Notes: generated by a model from the letters alone, not told the origin. A stretch of 27,261 nt of DNA from CAZKXX01 sp964556705 (GCA_964556705.1 CAZKXX010000047.1:1-27261); one strand, 5' to 3'; positions 7,850 through 16,120 are shown, counted from the first letter of the stretch. Numbers and translations: made by a program.

Positions 7850-8560
7850 TTACGCGCCGGCGGGCTGGGGGGCGGCTTTGTCGGCCTCGAACAACTGGCG
7901 AAGCGAGAAAAGGGTGAGGTGCTCGAAGCCGGGGACCACGAGGTCGGCGCGCGTCCGCCGCAGCTCGTCGAGGGGAAAAGTCGAGCCAATCGCCACGCAC
8001 TTCATTCCCGCGTTCTTGGCCGCCTCAATCCCCACGGAAGAATCTTCGAAAGCGACCGCGCGCGCGGGCTCCACGCCGAGCTGCCTTGCCGCCTTCAGGT
8101 AAATTTCGGCGTGGGGCTTGGGATGCGTCACCTCGTCCCCGCTCACAAGGTGCCGGAAGTACGGACGGAATCCCAGCACGTCGGCGATGAACTCGACGTT
8201 CGCGGTAATGGCGGACGACGCCACGGCCATAGGGATTCCGGCGGCGTGGCACTCGACAATGAGCCTTTCCAACCCGGGCAGCGGCCGCGCGTGCGGGCGG
8301 AAGACACGCCGGAATCGCTCTTCAAGCTCCTCACTGAGCTGCCGGATTTCTTCCTCGCCGAGGGTCGGCCCGAAGAAATGCCGGAACGCCGTGTCGTTGC
8401 GCTTCCCGAGAATCTGCTCAGGGAGTTCCTTCTCGTCAAAGGGAATCCCGTGTTCTTTCAGGAGGTCAACCCATTTCCGGATGTGAAAAGGATTGCTGTC
8501 CACGAGCACGCCGTCCATGTCGAAAATGACGGCGGCGGGAAGAGTCGTCATTGGATGCAT
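7850..8560 (-). CDS. HAD-superfamily hydrolase, beta-phosphoglucomutase-like
   Basis: The product (236 aa) has the four HAD motifs: D-M-D-G-V-L-V-D-S with the nucleophilic aspartate, V-A-S-S-A as the threonine/serine motif, H-P-K-P as the lysine motif, and F-E-D-S-S-V-G-I-E-A-A as the acidic motif. The helical cap between motifs I and II and the D-S-N-P-F-H-x-R-K-W segment place it with subclass IA phosphatases and phosphomutases such as beta-phosphoglucomutase and phosphoglycolate phosphatase. Substrate is open. ATG 8560 has AAGGA just upstream; ATG 8551 is three codons further in. The open frame continues to 8725, but that part translates the heptamer repeat in the spacer and should be discarded. 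Confidence 0.88.
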   Translation of the reverse strand: MHPMTTLPAAVIFDMDGVLVDSNPFHIRKWVDLLKEHGIPFDEKELPEQILGKRNDTAFRHFFGPTLGEEEIRQLSEELEERFRRVFRPHARPLPGLERLIVECHAAGIPMAVASSAITANVEFIADVLGFRPYFRHLVSGDEVTHPKPHAEIYLKAARQLGVEPARAVAFEDSSVGIEAAKNAGMKCVAIGSTFPLDELRRTRADLVVPGFEHLTLFSLRQLFEADKAAPQPAGA

Positions 8561-8576
8561 GGGTCCTTTAGGAGGA

Positions 8577-8727
8577 AATTCTGAACTCTGAATTATGAAT
8601 GATGAATTGAAAACCGGGAAGGGCAAATTGAAGACTACGGCGCAAAACCTTGAAGCTATTTTGCAATCAGTGGAAGGCCGAGGAGGGAATTTCAAATTCG
8701 CGACAATTCGCCATTCAGAATTCAAAA
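8577..8727. repeat. Heptamer repeat arrays between the HAD gene and polX
   Basis: Bases 8577-8611 divide into five consecutive seven-base units (for example AATTCTG, AACTCTG) with AAT as the common start. The register continues to 8639, with AATTGAA at both 8605 and 8626, exactly three units apart. At the other end, 8707-8727 gives three units starting TTC (for example TTCGCCA, TTCAGAA). The right part read on the minus strand, GAATTCTGAATGGCGAATTG, resembles the left part read on the plus strand, so the two arrays are in inverted orientation. The AT-rich make-up contrasts with the genes on both sides. Confidence 0.6.
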
Positions 8728-8731
8728 GCCT

Positions 8732-10468
8732 TCAGCCTTTCGGCAGAGGTCGTAATGCGGCAAGCAGTTTGTCCGGCGGCAATGTGTTCAGCACGTCTTT
8801 CTTCTCCATCCAGGCGCGGCGCGCCGTCAGGACACCGTATTTCATAAACGCGAAGTGGTCGGGATGGTGCGCGTCGGTGGAAATCATCACCTTCATTGCG
8901 CGGTCGCGAGCCAGCTTCGCGTGTTTGTCGCAGAGGTCCAGCCGCTCGGGATTGGCGTTCAATTCCAGCACGACACCACTCTCTTTCGCCGCGCCGAAGA
9001 CTTTTTCCAAGTCGAACTGGAACGGGTCGCGCCGCAGCAGTTGCCGGCCCGTAGGATGGCCCAGGATGCGCACGTAAGGATTTTTCAGCGCCTTGAGCAG
9101 CCGCGCCGTCATCTCTTCCGCCGGCATGTTCATCCGCGAATGGACGCTGGCGAGCACGATGTCGAATTTCCTGAGCAGTTCATCGGAATAATCGAGCCGC
9201 CCGTCGCCGAGGATATCCACTTCCGCGCCCGCCCAGATTTCGATGCCTTTCACCCGTTTTCGCGCCGCATGAATACGCCGGATGTTTTCGAGCGCGCGTT
9301 TTTCGTCGAGTCCGTTCGCAATCGTGACGGCTTTGGAGTGGTCGGTGATGAGAATGTAGCGATAGCCGAGCTTTTTCGCCGCTTCGGCCATCTCTTCGAC
9401 GCTCGTGCGCCCGTCGGAGGCCGTTGTATGCATTTGCAGGTCGCCTTGGATGTCGCTGAGTTCCACGAGCTTTGGCAGCTTGCCTTCTTCCGCCGCTTCA
9501 ATTTCCCCCAGATTCTCGCGCAGTTCGGGCGGAATCCAGGGAAGCCCCAGCTTTTCGTAGATTTCCTCCTCGCTGCGCGAGGCGAGGTTTTTTTCGCCCT
9601 TGAAGAGCCCGTACTCGCTCAGCTTCCAGCCCCGGCGCTTGGCGCGGTCGCGCAGCGCCACGTTGTGCTCCTTGGAGCCCGTGAAGTACTGGAGCGCCGC
9701 GCCGTAAAATTCGCGTTCGAGCAGCCGCACGTCCACCTGCATTTCATTCTTCAGCCGGACGCTCACCTTGTCTTCGCCTTTGGCGAGGATTTCCTTGATG
9801 CCGCGGAACTTGACGAAGTGTTCGGCGATGGAGGCGTGGTCGCGCCCGGTGACCAGCAAGTCGAGGTCTCCCACCGTTTCGCGCCCGCGACGGAACGAGC
9901 CCGCGGGCGTGACCTCTTCGACGCTCTTCGATTCGCGCAGCCATTCGGTGAGTTCCTCCGCCGTCTCGTCGGCCGTATCCAGCCGGAAACGGCCGGCCGC
10001 GCGGTGAAACTGCTCGATGGCCTTGAGGATGTTTTCTTCAGATTTGGCGCTCATTCCCGGCAGTTCGCGCAGCTTGCCGGCTTTCGCGGCGGCTTCCAGG
10101 TCGTCAACCGAGTTGATTCCAAGCTGCTGATGAAACAGCTTCACCTTCTGCGGCCCGACGGTTTGAAGTTGAAGCAGGTCGAGCAGCGAGCGGGGAATTT
10201 TCGCGAGTTTTTCTTCGTGGTACTTGCAGCGGCCTGTGTCAAGAAGTTCCTGAATCTTCGCCGCGAGGTCCGATCCCACACCGGGAATTTCCGTCAACTT
10301 GCGGCTCGGGTCGCGCGCCAGATCCGCCAGCTTCTCCGGATGGCTTTCAATCGCCCGCCGGGCGCGGTCGTACGCGGCCGCCTTGAATTGCCACTTCGGA
10401 TCGTCCTGGAGAATCCTCAGAAGGTTCGAGATTTCCTCGAAAACGGCGGCGATTTCCGTGTTTTCCAT
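8732..10468 (-). CDS. polX: DNA polymerase X family protein (PolX) with PHP domain
   Basis: Bacterial PolX enzymes fill short DNA gaps in base-excision repair, and their PHP domain gives 3'-5' exonuclease or AP-endonuclease activity. The 578-aa product has the standard length. Helix-hairpin-helix motifs lie at about 57-75 (I-P-G-V-G-S) and 136-150. The polymerase site is G-S-F-R-R-G at 190-195 with D201/D203 in G-D-L-D-L-L-V, and D246 in Q-V-D-V-R-L as third carboxylate. The PHP domain runs from about 340: L-Q-M-H-T-T-A-S-D-G, I-T-D-H-S, G-A-E-V-D-I, S-V-H-S-R, G-H-P-T-G-R and I-S-T-D-A-H-H. The first PHP histidine is glutamine here, which I recall from Thermus PolX too, so it need not be a defect. 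GAGG precedes the ATG. Confidence 0.95.
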   Translation of the reverse strand: MENTEIAAVFEEISNLLRILQDDPKWQFKAAAYDRARRAIESHPEKLADLARDPSRKLTEIPGVGSDLAAKIQELLDTGRCKYHEEKLAKIPRSLLDLLQLQTVGPQKVKLFHQQLGINSVDDLEAAAKAGKLRELPGMSAKSEENILKAIEQFHRAAGRFRLDTADETAEELTEWLRESKSVEEVTPAGSFRRGRETVGDLDLLVTGRDHASIAEHFVKFRGIKEILAKGEDKVSVRLKNEMQVDVRLLEREFYGAALQYFTGSKEHNVALRDRAKRRGWKLSEYGLFKGEKNLASRSEEEIYEKLGLPWIPPELRENLGEIEAAEEGKLPKLVELSDIQGDLQMHTTASDGRTSVEEMAEAAKKLGYRYILITDHSKAVTIANGLDEKRALENIRRIHAARKRVKGIEIWAGAEVDILGDGRLDYSDELLRKFDIVLASVHSRMNMPAEEMTARLLKALKNPYVRILGHPTGRQLLRRDPFQFDLEKVFGAAKESGVVLELNANPERLDLCDKHAKLARDRAMKVMISTDAHHPDHFAFMKYGVLTARRAWMEKKDVLNTLPPDKLLAALRPLPKG

Positions 10469-10500
10469 GATGGCCTCGCGCCGGCCGCGCCGGAGAATCT

Positions 10501-10509
10501 AGATTACCA
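10501..10509 (-). promoter_or_regulatory. Extended -10 promoter of polX
   Basis: On the minus strand TGGTAATCT (10509-10501) is a TGn-extended -10 with TAATCT. It is 32 bases upstream of the polX ATG at 10468; no good -35 is visible. Confidence 0.4.
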
Positions 10510-10610
10510 CCATCGGGGCGGAGACTGCCGAGCCTGGCGCGACTGCGGACTGTCTGGGTGGCACAGCACGTGGGCTTTAAAATCATCTCCGGGATTCACT
10601 GCGAACAATT

Positions 10611-10637
10611 GGAGCCCGTGACGGGCCGGAGGGCTCC
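10611..10637. other. Inverted repeat in the spacer between polX and the vWA gene
   Basis: GGAGCCC at 10611-10617 pairs with GGGCTCC at 10631-10637, and an alternative inner stem GCCCG/CGGGC with a three-base loop lies at 10614-10626. It is 54 bases downstream of the vWA gene stop and could form a transcript end, but the minus strand has no T-run after it. The rest of the spacer 10469-10690 shows no gene I can support. Confidence 0.3.
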
Positions 10638-10690
10638 GGGAAATTAGGGGGGCAGCGCACGCGACATAGTGCCTGTCAACTCAGGCGATT

Positions 10691-11563
10691 TCAATGCAGA
10701 TGCGGAACCCAGTATTGGTCCGTGTAACGGAGTCTGGAGATCTCCTTTCCTGCAAGTCGCAGTCGAATGCGATGAAACTTGCCATCGCAGACCGGAGGTG
10801 TGAAGCCGAGGAGGATGGTGTTTGCGAGGTCCTCATCAAGAGCACGTAGCACGGTCCGAACCTCCGTCTCGTTCTCGGGGAAAAAGGCCTTTCCGCCTGT
10901 GCGCTCACAAATACGTTTGAGCTTTGCCTTTCCCAATCGGGCGTCAGTTGAAGGAAAGACGATTGCGTATATCCGCACGCCAGACATCTGAGCAGACTCA
11001 AGCGCTCTTTTTTCTGTTGAGTTAGAGGCGTTATCGGCCCCATCGCTCACAAGAAGTATGACTCGTGCTGTGGGTGCCGATTCAGGACGCAAGGAAGAGA
11101 ACTTTTGAGAGCTGTGAACCAGGGCATCATGGACCGCCGAACCCCCTCGAACCCGCATTTGGCTCAGAGATTGCCTTAGCGCTGGAACTTCCGTGACTGC
11201 GTCAGTTGAGGTGATGATCTGATCGTTGAATCCCACGAGGAAAGCGTCCCCTCCATATCGCTCCACGGCCGCCTTTGCCCATCTCAGGGCGCCATCAAGC
11301 AGAATGGGATGCAGGGCGGAGCGACGGGCTGATCCGCTGTGGTCGAGAACCAGGCCGACTCGAAGGGGCGGCTTGGAATAGACAGATGGTTTGGTTACTG
11401 TTTCCCCCCGTCCGCGATGCTCGACCTCGAGATCGTCAACGGCAATCTGGCTAATCGAAGAACCTTCGGGAGCTGTCACGAGCACCCGAATCTCGATCTT
11501 GTTCCCCTGCGCGTACAAGGCAACAGGTAACAAGCACCAAAGAAGAGTCCAAATGCGCAACAT
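10691..11563 (-). CDS. Exported von Willebrand factor A domain protein (acidobacterial VWFA type)
   Basis: The 290-aa product has a Sec signal peptide (M-L-R-I-W then a hydrophobic core, cleavage near A-Q-G at 18-20). A beta-rich segment follows, and the vWA domain starts near residue 68. The metal site D-H-S-G-S at 74-78 fits the MIDAS pattern D-x-S-x-S, and V-S-D-G-A-D-N (about 170) is the second acidic loop. The layout (signal, short N-terminal domain ending D-L-E-V-E, then vWA) matches the VWFA-related family known mainly from Acidobacteria; function in that family is unknown. GC is lower than in neighbours: the first two 60-base rows of the gene give 52 and 55 %, against about 65 % in a row from ino1. 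This suggests later acquisition. ATG 11563 has GAGG five bases upstream. Confidence 0.85.
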   Translation of the reverse strand: MLRIWTLLWCLLPVALYAQGNKIEIRVLVTAPEGSSISQIAVDDLEVEHRGRGETVTKPSVYSKPPLRVGLVLDHSGSARRSALHPILLDGALRWAKAAVERYGGDAFLVGFNDQIITSTDAVTEVPALRQSLSQMRVRGGSAVHDALVHSSQKFSSLRPESAPTARVILLVSDGADNASNSTEKRALESAQMSGVRIYAIVFPSTDARLGKAKLKRICERTGGKAFFPENETEVRTVLRALDEDLANTILLGFTPPVCDGKFHRIRLRLAGKEISRLRYTDQYWVPHLH

Positions 11564-11578
11564 ACTGGCCTCGGGGCG

Positions 11579-11607
11579 AATGTACTCCACACGTTGCGGC
11601 GATTCAA
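11579..11607 (-). promoter_or_regulatory. Putative promoter of the vWA protein gene
   Basis: On the minus strand TTGAAT (11607-11602), a 17-base spacer and TACATT (11584-11579) each match 4/6 of the consensus and lie 15 bases before the ATG. The leader would be very short, with the GAGG site at its start. Confidence 0.4.
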
Positions 11608-11753
11608 GTGAAGTCAGGTTGGCGCCGCCCGCATCCGGCTTGGCGAAGATGAGAAATTTAGAAGCGTCGGACGGAGGACGATGCAAATCGCGTCGCGGGA
11701 GCAGACGGAATTGCGAGTGGGCGATGCATCTCGGCTGGTTTCGTTTCTCCGGC

Positions 11754-11781
11754 TTGAAATTTTCCGAAGGGATGATAGTCT
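11754..11781 (+). promoter_or_regulatory. Putative promoter of the glycosyltransferase gene
   Basis: TTGAAA (11754-11759) is followed after 16 bases by TAGTCT (11776-11781), itself preceded by TGA and so of extended -10 type. It is 37 bases before the ATG at 11819. The -10 matches only 3/6, so support is modest. Confidence 0.35.
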
Positions 11782-11818
11782 AAAGTCTCCCCGAGTTGAC
11801 GAGGGCACCGGAGCCGGC

Positions 11819-13009
11819 ATGGAGCCTCGAAAGCGACTGGCCATTGTCACCTTGCGCGCCGGTTCCGGCGAGGCGCGCGCCGCTGACGTCATCCTGCACG
11901 CACTGGGCGACGGCGGCGGTCCGGTCGAGCCTCGCCTGTTTGACGCCACCGAACTCGCCCGCCCGTGGTTTCGCTGGTTCTATGGCCAGCCGCGCCGCTG
12001 GCTGAAGCGGCGTTTCCCACGTTTCGAGGCTTGGCGGGTTCGCCGCGATGAACGCCGCCGGGTTTTCTCCACCGCGCCTCGATGGTTCTTCCGCCGGGGC
12101 GGCCGCGAACTCCTCCGCCAGCTGCGCGATTTCTCGCCGCACCTGGTGATTTCCACAGAAGTCGGGGCCACTGAACTTGTCGCACTCGCCCGCCGTGACG
12201 GGTGGATTTCCTGTCCCGTCCTGGCCGTCCAGACGCATTTCGGCGCCGAGCCCGCCTGGGTCCAGCGCGACGTGGACATGTACTGCGTGGGCAGTGACGC
12301 GTCGCGCGCGCGGCTGATTTCCTGGGGTGTCTCGCCCAACCGCGTCGTGCTGACGGGCGTGCCCATTGACCCGGCGTTCTCCTTCGCTTTCGACAGGGAA
12401 GAACTCTTGCAGGCGCTGGGGCTGGACGCTCGCCGGCCCGTGGTCCTGGTAATGGGCGGCGGGCCGGAGCCTTTGCCGCTCGAGCCGATTCTCCAGAGCC
12501 TCGAACTCTGCGGCTTGACCCTTCAGGTCCTGGTCGCCACGGGTCACAATGAGGCTCTGCGCGGCGCGCTCGACGCCCTGCGCGGCAAGCTGGCGCTGGA
12601 ACTCCACACGTTCGGCTGGACCGAAAACCTTCCCGAATTGATGGCCGCCGCCAACCTGCTGATCGCCCGGCCGGGAGGCGAAATTACCGCGGAGGCGCTC
12701 GCCGCGCGCCTGCCTATGGTCTTCCTGAGTCCCACGCCCGTCGCCGAAGAGCGCCACGCGCGTTCGCTCGAGCGCAGCGGCGCCGCCGTTTGCGTCGAGA
12801 ACTTCCAGGACCTCTCCCACACGGTCCACCGGCTGCTCAGCGATCGCGAGCGGCTGACGGAAATGGCTCGCCGGGCCCACGAGCTGGCCCGAGCCGACGC
12901 TGTGCACGGCATCGCTCAGGTCGCGCGCGCGCTGCTCGAAAAGGCGTCTTACATGGACCTGCTCGCCGCGCCGCGCCCGGGCCCCAGCGATTCAGCCTAC
13001 CTGATGTAA
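11819..13009 (+). CDS. Glycosyltransferase, GT28 family (MGDG synthase/diacylglycerol glucosyltransferase type)
   Basis: Members of this family add a sugar from a UDP-sugar to diacylglycerol and so make membrane glycolipids; MurG is a cousin. The 396-aa product has the two-domain layout. The N-terminal half ends with H-F-G-A-E-P-A-W-V-Q-R-D-V-D-M-Y-C-V-G-S and L-T-G-V-P-I-D-P-A-F, the pattern at the lipid/acceptor side of MGDG synthases. The C-terminal half has V-M-G-G-G (about 219) and the nucleotide-sugar site F-G-W-T-E-N-L-P-E-L-M-A-A-A-N-L-L-I followed by P-G-G-E-I-T-A-E-A-L-A. No signal peptide or membrane helix is seen, so it is probably peripheral at the membrane. The ATG at 11819 is weakly supported by its ribosome site. 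Sugar and acceptor are inferred from family resemblance. Confidence 0.8.
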   Translation: MEPRKRLAIVTLRAGSGEARAADVILHALGDGGGPVEPRLFDATELARPWFRWFYGQPRRWLKRRFPRFEAWRVRRDERRRVFSTAPRWFFRRGGRELLRQLRDFSPHLVISTEVGATELVALARRDGWISCPVLAVQTHFGAEPAWVQRDVDMYCVGSDASRARLISWGVSPNRVVLTGVPIDPAFSFAFDREELLQALGLDARRPVVLVMGGGPEPLPLEPILQSLELCGLTLQVLVATGHNEALRGALDALRGKLALELHTFGWTENLPELMAAANLLIARPGGEITAEALAARLPMVFLSPTPVAEERHARSLERSGAAVCVENFQDLSHTVHRLLSDRERLTEMARRAHELARADAVHGIAQVARALLEKASYMDLLAAPRPGPSDSAYLM

Positions 13010-13039
13010 CTTCAGAAAAAATGCAGGGAAAATGGAAGC

Positions 13040-13903
13040 TCAGCCGCTTCGACGGGCTGTTCGGAGATATTCGCGAACGTGCTCGCGGAAGCCGGCTTGG
13101 AGTTTTGTGGTCACTTCTCCCGGGGCGGGAAACGTCCAGTTGGGACTGACGGAGCCGACCGCCGCCACTTCGCGCGTCGTCGAGCTGACGAAGGCTTCCT
13201 GAGCGGTCGCGAGGTCATCCGGCGTCAGGTCCCGCTCGATCATCTCCACGCCCGCCTTCGGGGCGATTTCAAACAACACCTCGCGCGTGATGCCCGCCAG
13301 GCAGCCGGAGGAAAGCGGCGGGGTCAGCACGCGGCCGTCGCGCACGAGGAAAATGTTCGCCGACGTGCACTCGGCGAGCTGGCCTTTTTCATTCAGGAGC
13401 AGCGCGTCGTCGAACCCTTCGGCGTGGACGCGCTCGAGCACGGCGGCGTGCGGCACCCAGGAGAGCATCTTCGCGCCCGCATAACAGCCGGTGGAGAAGA
13501 TTCCCATGGGTTGGAGGCACAGCCGATGCACGCGCGGCCAGGCGGTGAGTTCGCGCGTGAACATCAGCAGATCGGTCGGCGGCAGGCCTTCCGCCTGCGA
13601 CCACAAGCCGCCCGTGTTTTTCACAAACGAGACGCGCGCCATGCCCTCCGGCCGCCGGTTGGAGCCTGAAAGTTCAATCAGCGCCTGCCGCACCGTCTCC
13701 GGGCCGTAGATCATTTCCACCTGGAGCCGTTCGGCGTCGCGCGCCATTCGCGCCCAGTGCCGCTCGAAGGCGAAGGGCAGACCTTCATAAATCCGTAGCG
13801 TCGTAAAAACGCCCCAGCCCGTCAGCAGGCCGATCTGCCCGGGCGAGAGATGCGCCTCGGCAATCGGCAGGATCCGGTCGTTGTGAAAAATCAGGCTGTC
13901 CAT
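13040..13903 (-). CDS. pabC: Aminodeoxychorismate lyase (class IV PLP enzyme)
   Basis: PabC releases pyruvate from aminodeoxychorismate to give p-aminobenzoate for folate. The 287-aa product belongs to fold-type IV PLP enzymes, with the Schiff-base lysine at residue 145 in A-G-A-K-M-L-S-W and the cofactor block E-C-T-S-A-N-I-F-L-V-R-D-G at about 182-194. Branched-chain and D-amino-acid transaminases share this fold, so identity rests largely on position: it directly follows pabB with a five-base gap. ATG 13903 is chosen; a TTG at 13912 overlaps the pabB stop. G-L-L-T-G-W-G-V-F-T-T-L-R-I near the N-terminus is typical of PabC-like members. The gene converges with the glycosyltransferase gene. 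Confidence 0.85.
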   Translation of the reverse strand: MDSLIFHNDRILPIAEAHLSPGQIGLLTGWGVFTTLRIYEGLPFAFERHWARMARDAERLQVEMIYGPETVRQALIELSGSNRRPEGMARVSFVKNTGGLWSQAEGLPPTDLLMFTRELTAWPRVHRLCLQPMGIFSTGCYAGAKMLSWVPHAAVLERVHAEGFDDALLLNEKGQLAECTSANIFLVRDGRVLTPPLSSGCLAGITREVLFEIAPKAGVEMIERDLTPDDLATAQEAFVSSTTREVAAVGSVSPNWTFPAPGEVTTKLQAGFREHVREYLRTARRSG

Positions 13904-13908
13904 TCGCT

Positions 13909-15153
13909 TCAAACCTCGACAGCAACTTCCGCGCGCGCGGGCCGCTGGGCCTGGACGCCCAGCGCTTCGAGGAGCGGCCGGGCTTTCAACATCATCTCCT
14001 CAAACTCCGCCTGCGGATCGGAATCGGCCACGATGCCGCAGCCCGCGTTGAACGTTGCAGCGTCGCGCACGAGCGTCATCGTGCGAATCGCGACGCTGAA
14101 TTCGGCCTCAAAATTCGCGCTGCCCGGCATCCCCCGTGCGATGCCGATCGCCCCCATCGAAACGCCGCGAGGAAGGAGCTCGAGCTCCGCCAGGATTTCC
14201 ATCGCGCGCACTTTCGGCGCCCCGGTGATCGAGCCGCAGGGAAACAGCGCGCGCAGAATTTCGCCCAGGCGCGATTCGGGGCGCAGCGTTCCCTCGACGT
14301 GCGAGACCAGATGATAGAGGTGCGGCATGGCCTCGACCTCGTAGAGCCGCGCGCGGATCGTGGAAAACTCGCAGACCCTTCCGAGGTCGTTGCGCAGCAG
14401 GTCCACAATCATCACGTTCTCCGCGCGGTCCTTTTCGCTCGAGCGGAGCGCGCGGAAGCGCCGCGCGTCTTCGCTCGCCGTCGCGGCGCGCGCTATCGTT
14501 CCCTTGATGGGGCTGGCGAGAATGTGCGATCCCGAAACCCGAAAGAAGCGCTCGGGCGAAGCGCTGAGGATCGCTCGCCCGTCCGCATTCAGAAACGCTC
14601 CGAACGCCGCGCGCCCCTCGCGCAGCAGTGCGTAGGCCGCAGCCGCTCCGGCCTGCGGAAACGGCACGCGGAATTGCTGGGTCAGATTCGCCTGATAAAC
14701 GTCGCCCGCGGCGATGTATTCCTGAATCCGCGCGACCGCACTCCGAAATTCCCCCTCCGTGAAACGGGCCGTCGCGGCGCACGCTTTCGAGGGCGGGGCA
14801 GGGGTGTGAAGGGAGGAAGAGTCCGGCGCGAACGGCTCGAGCCGCGGGTAGTAGGCAAACGAGATATCGGGCAGGCCCGGTTCGCAGGGCAGCGCGACGG
14901 GCTCGAAATGCCGCCCGAGCTCGTAAGCGCAAAAGCCGATGGCCGCGCCCGCGGGAAATTGTCCGGCGTGACGGCTGAGCCAGTCGGGAAACTCCTCAAA
15001 AGCCTCGTCTCCGCCTTCCAGGACGCTGACGGGATGAAGGGCCAGCCATCCGCCGTGGCTCTCGGCGCCCAGCCATCGCCCTTCGAGAATCACCGCGCGC
15101 GCCTTCGGTTCGGCCTCCAGGGCGCCGCTCAGCGTGGGTTCGTGGAAGTTCAT
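13909..15153 (-). CDS. pabB: Aminodeoxychorismate synthase component I
   Basis: PabB turns chorismate plus ammonia into 4-amino-4-deoxychorismate. The 414-aa product has the chorismate-binding core with A-S-P-E-R-F, P-I-K-G-T (around residue 212, with the lysine that marks aminodeoxychorismate synthases against the alanine of anthranilate synthases), N-V-M-I-V-D-L-L-R-N-D-L-G and G-S-I-T-G-A-P-K. The C-terminal G-C-G-I-V-A-D-S-D block completes the site. The N-terminal domain is short but present. ATG 15153 is preferred to the upstream frame start at 15183. No glutamine amidotransferase (pabA/trpG) is in the window, so ammonia must come from a subunit encoded elsewhere. Co-transcribed with pabC. 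Confidence 0.93.
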   Translation of the reverse strand: MNFHEPTLSGALEAEPKARAVILEGRWLGAESHGGWLALHPVSVLEGGDEAFEEFPDWLSRHAGQFPAGAAIGFCAYELGRHFEPVALPCEPGLPDISFAYYPRLEPFAPDSSSLHTPAPPSKACAATARFTEGEFRSAVARIQEYIAAGDVYQANLTQQFRVPFPQAGAAAAYALLREGRAAFGAFLNADGRAILSASPERFFRVSGSHILASPIKGTIARAATASEDARRFRALRSSEKDRAENVMIVDLLRNDLGRVCEFSTIRARLYEVEAMPHLYHLVSHVEGTLRPESRLGEILRALFPCGSITGAPKVRAMEILAELELLPRGVSMGAIGIARGMPGSANFEAEFSVAIRTMTLVRDAATFNAGCGIVADSDPQAEFEEMMLKARPLLEALGVQAQRPARAEVAVEV

Positions 15154-15258
15154 TTTTCGCTCGTCCCGTCCCCGCCCGCGCAAGAGACTCCCGCGCCGGA
15201 GGCGTCGAAAGACGCAACCGTGATTTCTGGCGGTCCGCTGCTCAGGGGAAAAGGGCTC

Positions 15259-15966
15259 CTACCACCACACGCGCACAGTGAGCGGGTGGTTGAGCCGGAT
15301 TCTCAGGCGCGTATCCGGGGGAATGTGGACGTCACTGCCTTTCGACCAGAAGTAGGTGTAACTGAAAAAGCCGGCGCCGCCGCCGGGAAGAATGTAAGCG
15401 AGCGTTGCCGGTCCGCCGATCGCCCAGCCCGCTGTCGAAGCGGCGCCGAGCGTGGCCAGTCCTCCCGCCATTTTTTTCCAGGAAAACTTTTCGCCCTTCA
15501 GCGACCCTTCGGTCTCGATCCGCGCGCCGAACGGGGCTTCCTCTTCAAAACCTTTCAGGACGGCGGTGATGGGCGACGCCTGGCCGTCCGGCAGGGTGAC
15601 GCGCTCGAAGCGGAATGCCAGTTCCGCGGAGCGTTGCATGCGGCCCGCCGTCCGGACCAGCGTGACGCGCCCGTCAAGCAACGTCCCTTCCGGCAGCGCC
15701 ACGCGGCCGTTGACGTAAACGGGCTCGAGCAGCCGCGCTTTGATGGGGTCGTTGATGTGCGCCACTTCCGAGTGCAGCCCGGAAAGCAGCAGGACCTCGG
15801 CTTCCGTCTCGGCGGGAATCGTCAGCACGTCCGCGCCCGAGCGCACGCCCGCCTCCGCCATGGCCGCGTCGCGGGGCTGAAGCCGGTACGCGGCGCCTTG
15901 GTCTTCGGAGCGCAGTCCCGAAAAGAACAACAACAGGGCGATGGCGGTTCCCAGCATCCTGGCCAT
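15259..15966 (-). CDS. Exported protein of unknown function, possibly TrbI/VirB10-like
   Basis: The 235-aa product has a signal peptide (A-R-M-L-G-T-A-I-A-L-L-L-F-F-S-G), then a beta-rich region. The stretch K-A-R-L-L-E-P-V-Y-V-N-G-R-V-A-L-P-E-G-T-, about residues 76-95 and followed by a further L-L-D-G-R-V strand, resembles the core of TrbI/VirB10 beta domains. It is much shorter than VirB10 and no conjugation genes are nearby, so secretion is not implied. A glycine/alanine-rich hydrophobic segment near 165-195 could be a membrane hairpin, and the C-terminus repeats a strand pattern (P-P-D-T-R-L-R-I-R-L). GAGGTG stands six bases before ATG 15966. I cannot assign a function. Confidence 0.75.
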   Translation of the reverse strand: MARMLGTAIALLLFFSGLRSEDQGAAYRLQPRDAAMAEAGVRSGADVLTIPAETEAEVLLLSGLHSEVAHINDPIKARLLEPVYVNGRVALPEGTLLDGRVTLVRTAGRMQRSAELAFRFERVTLPDGQASPITAVLKGFEEEAPFGARIETEGSLKGEKFSWKKMAGGLATLGAASTAGWAIGGPATLAYILPGGGAGFFSYTYFWSKGSDVHIPPDTRLRIRLNHPLTVRVWW

Positions 15967-16091
15967 GGCGGCACCTCGCGGCGGCGGAGAGGGAGGCGAC
16001 ACTGACACTTTTCTCCGCCGCGATTCCAGGTTCCTTAACACTCGTGCCCCGGGGGTTCGCCTCGCCGGTCCGCCCGGCGGGGCATGCGGGA

Positions 16092-16120
16092 ATTGTCTCG
16101 CTCTTGGGGACGAAAATCAA
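16092..16120 (-). promoter_or_regulatory. Putative promoter of the exported protein gene
   Basis: On the minus strand TTGATT (16120-16115), a 17-base spacer and GACAAT (16097-16092) match 4/6 each. It lies after the terminator of the cold-shock gene and about 126 bases before the ATG at 15966, so the gene would have a leader of about 120 bases. Confidence 0.4.

Noticed and set aside
8561..8725. N-terminal extension of the HAD protein
   Set aside because: It translates the heptamer array; the HAD fold begins with the D-M-D-G strand just after ATG 8560/8551.
4593..10621. Long open frames opposite ino1, the FHA-PP2C gene and polX (for example 4593-5840 +, 6135-8000 -, 8855-10621 +)
   Set aside because: They are antisense shadows in GC-rich genes. 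Their translations are low-complexity (arginine, histidine, alanine rich) without domain motifs, while the opposite strands carry complete, recognisable enzymes.
10559..10648. Small plus-strand open frame (about 29 codons) between polX and the vWA gene
   Set aside because: It has a GTG start without ribosome site and no recognisable product; it overlaps a possible hairpin.
14299..16005. 568-codon open frame on the plus strand opposite pabB and the exported protein gene
   Set aside because: It crosses two convincing minus-strand genes and their spacer, and has no recognisable motif.
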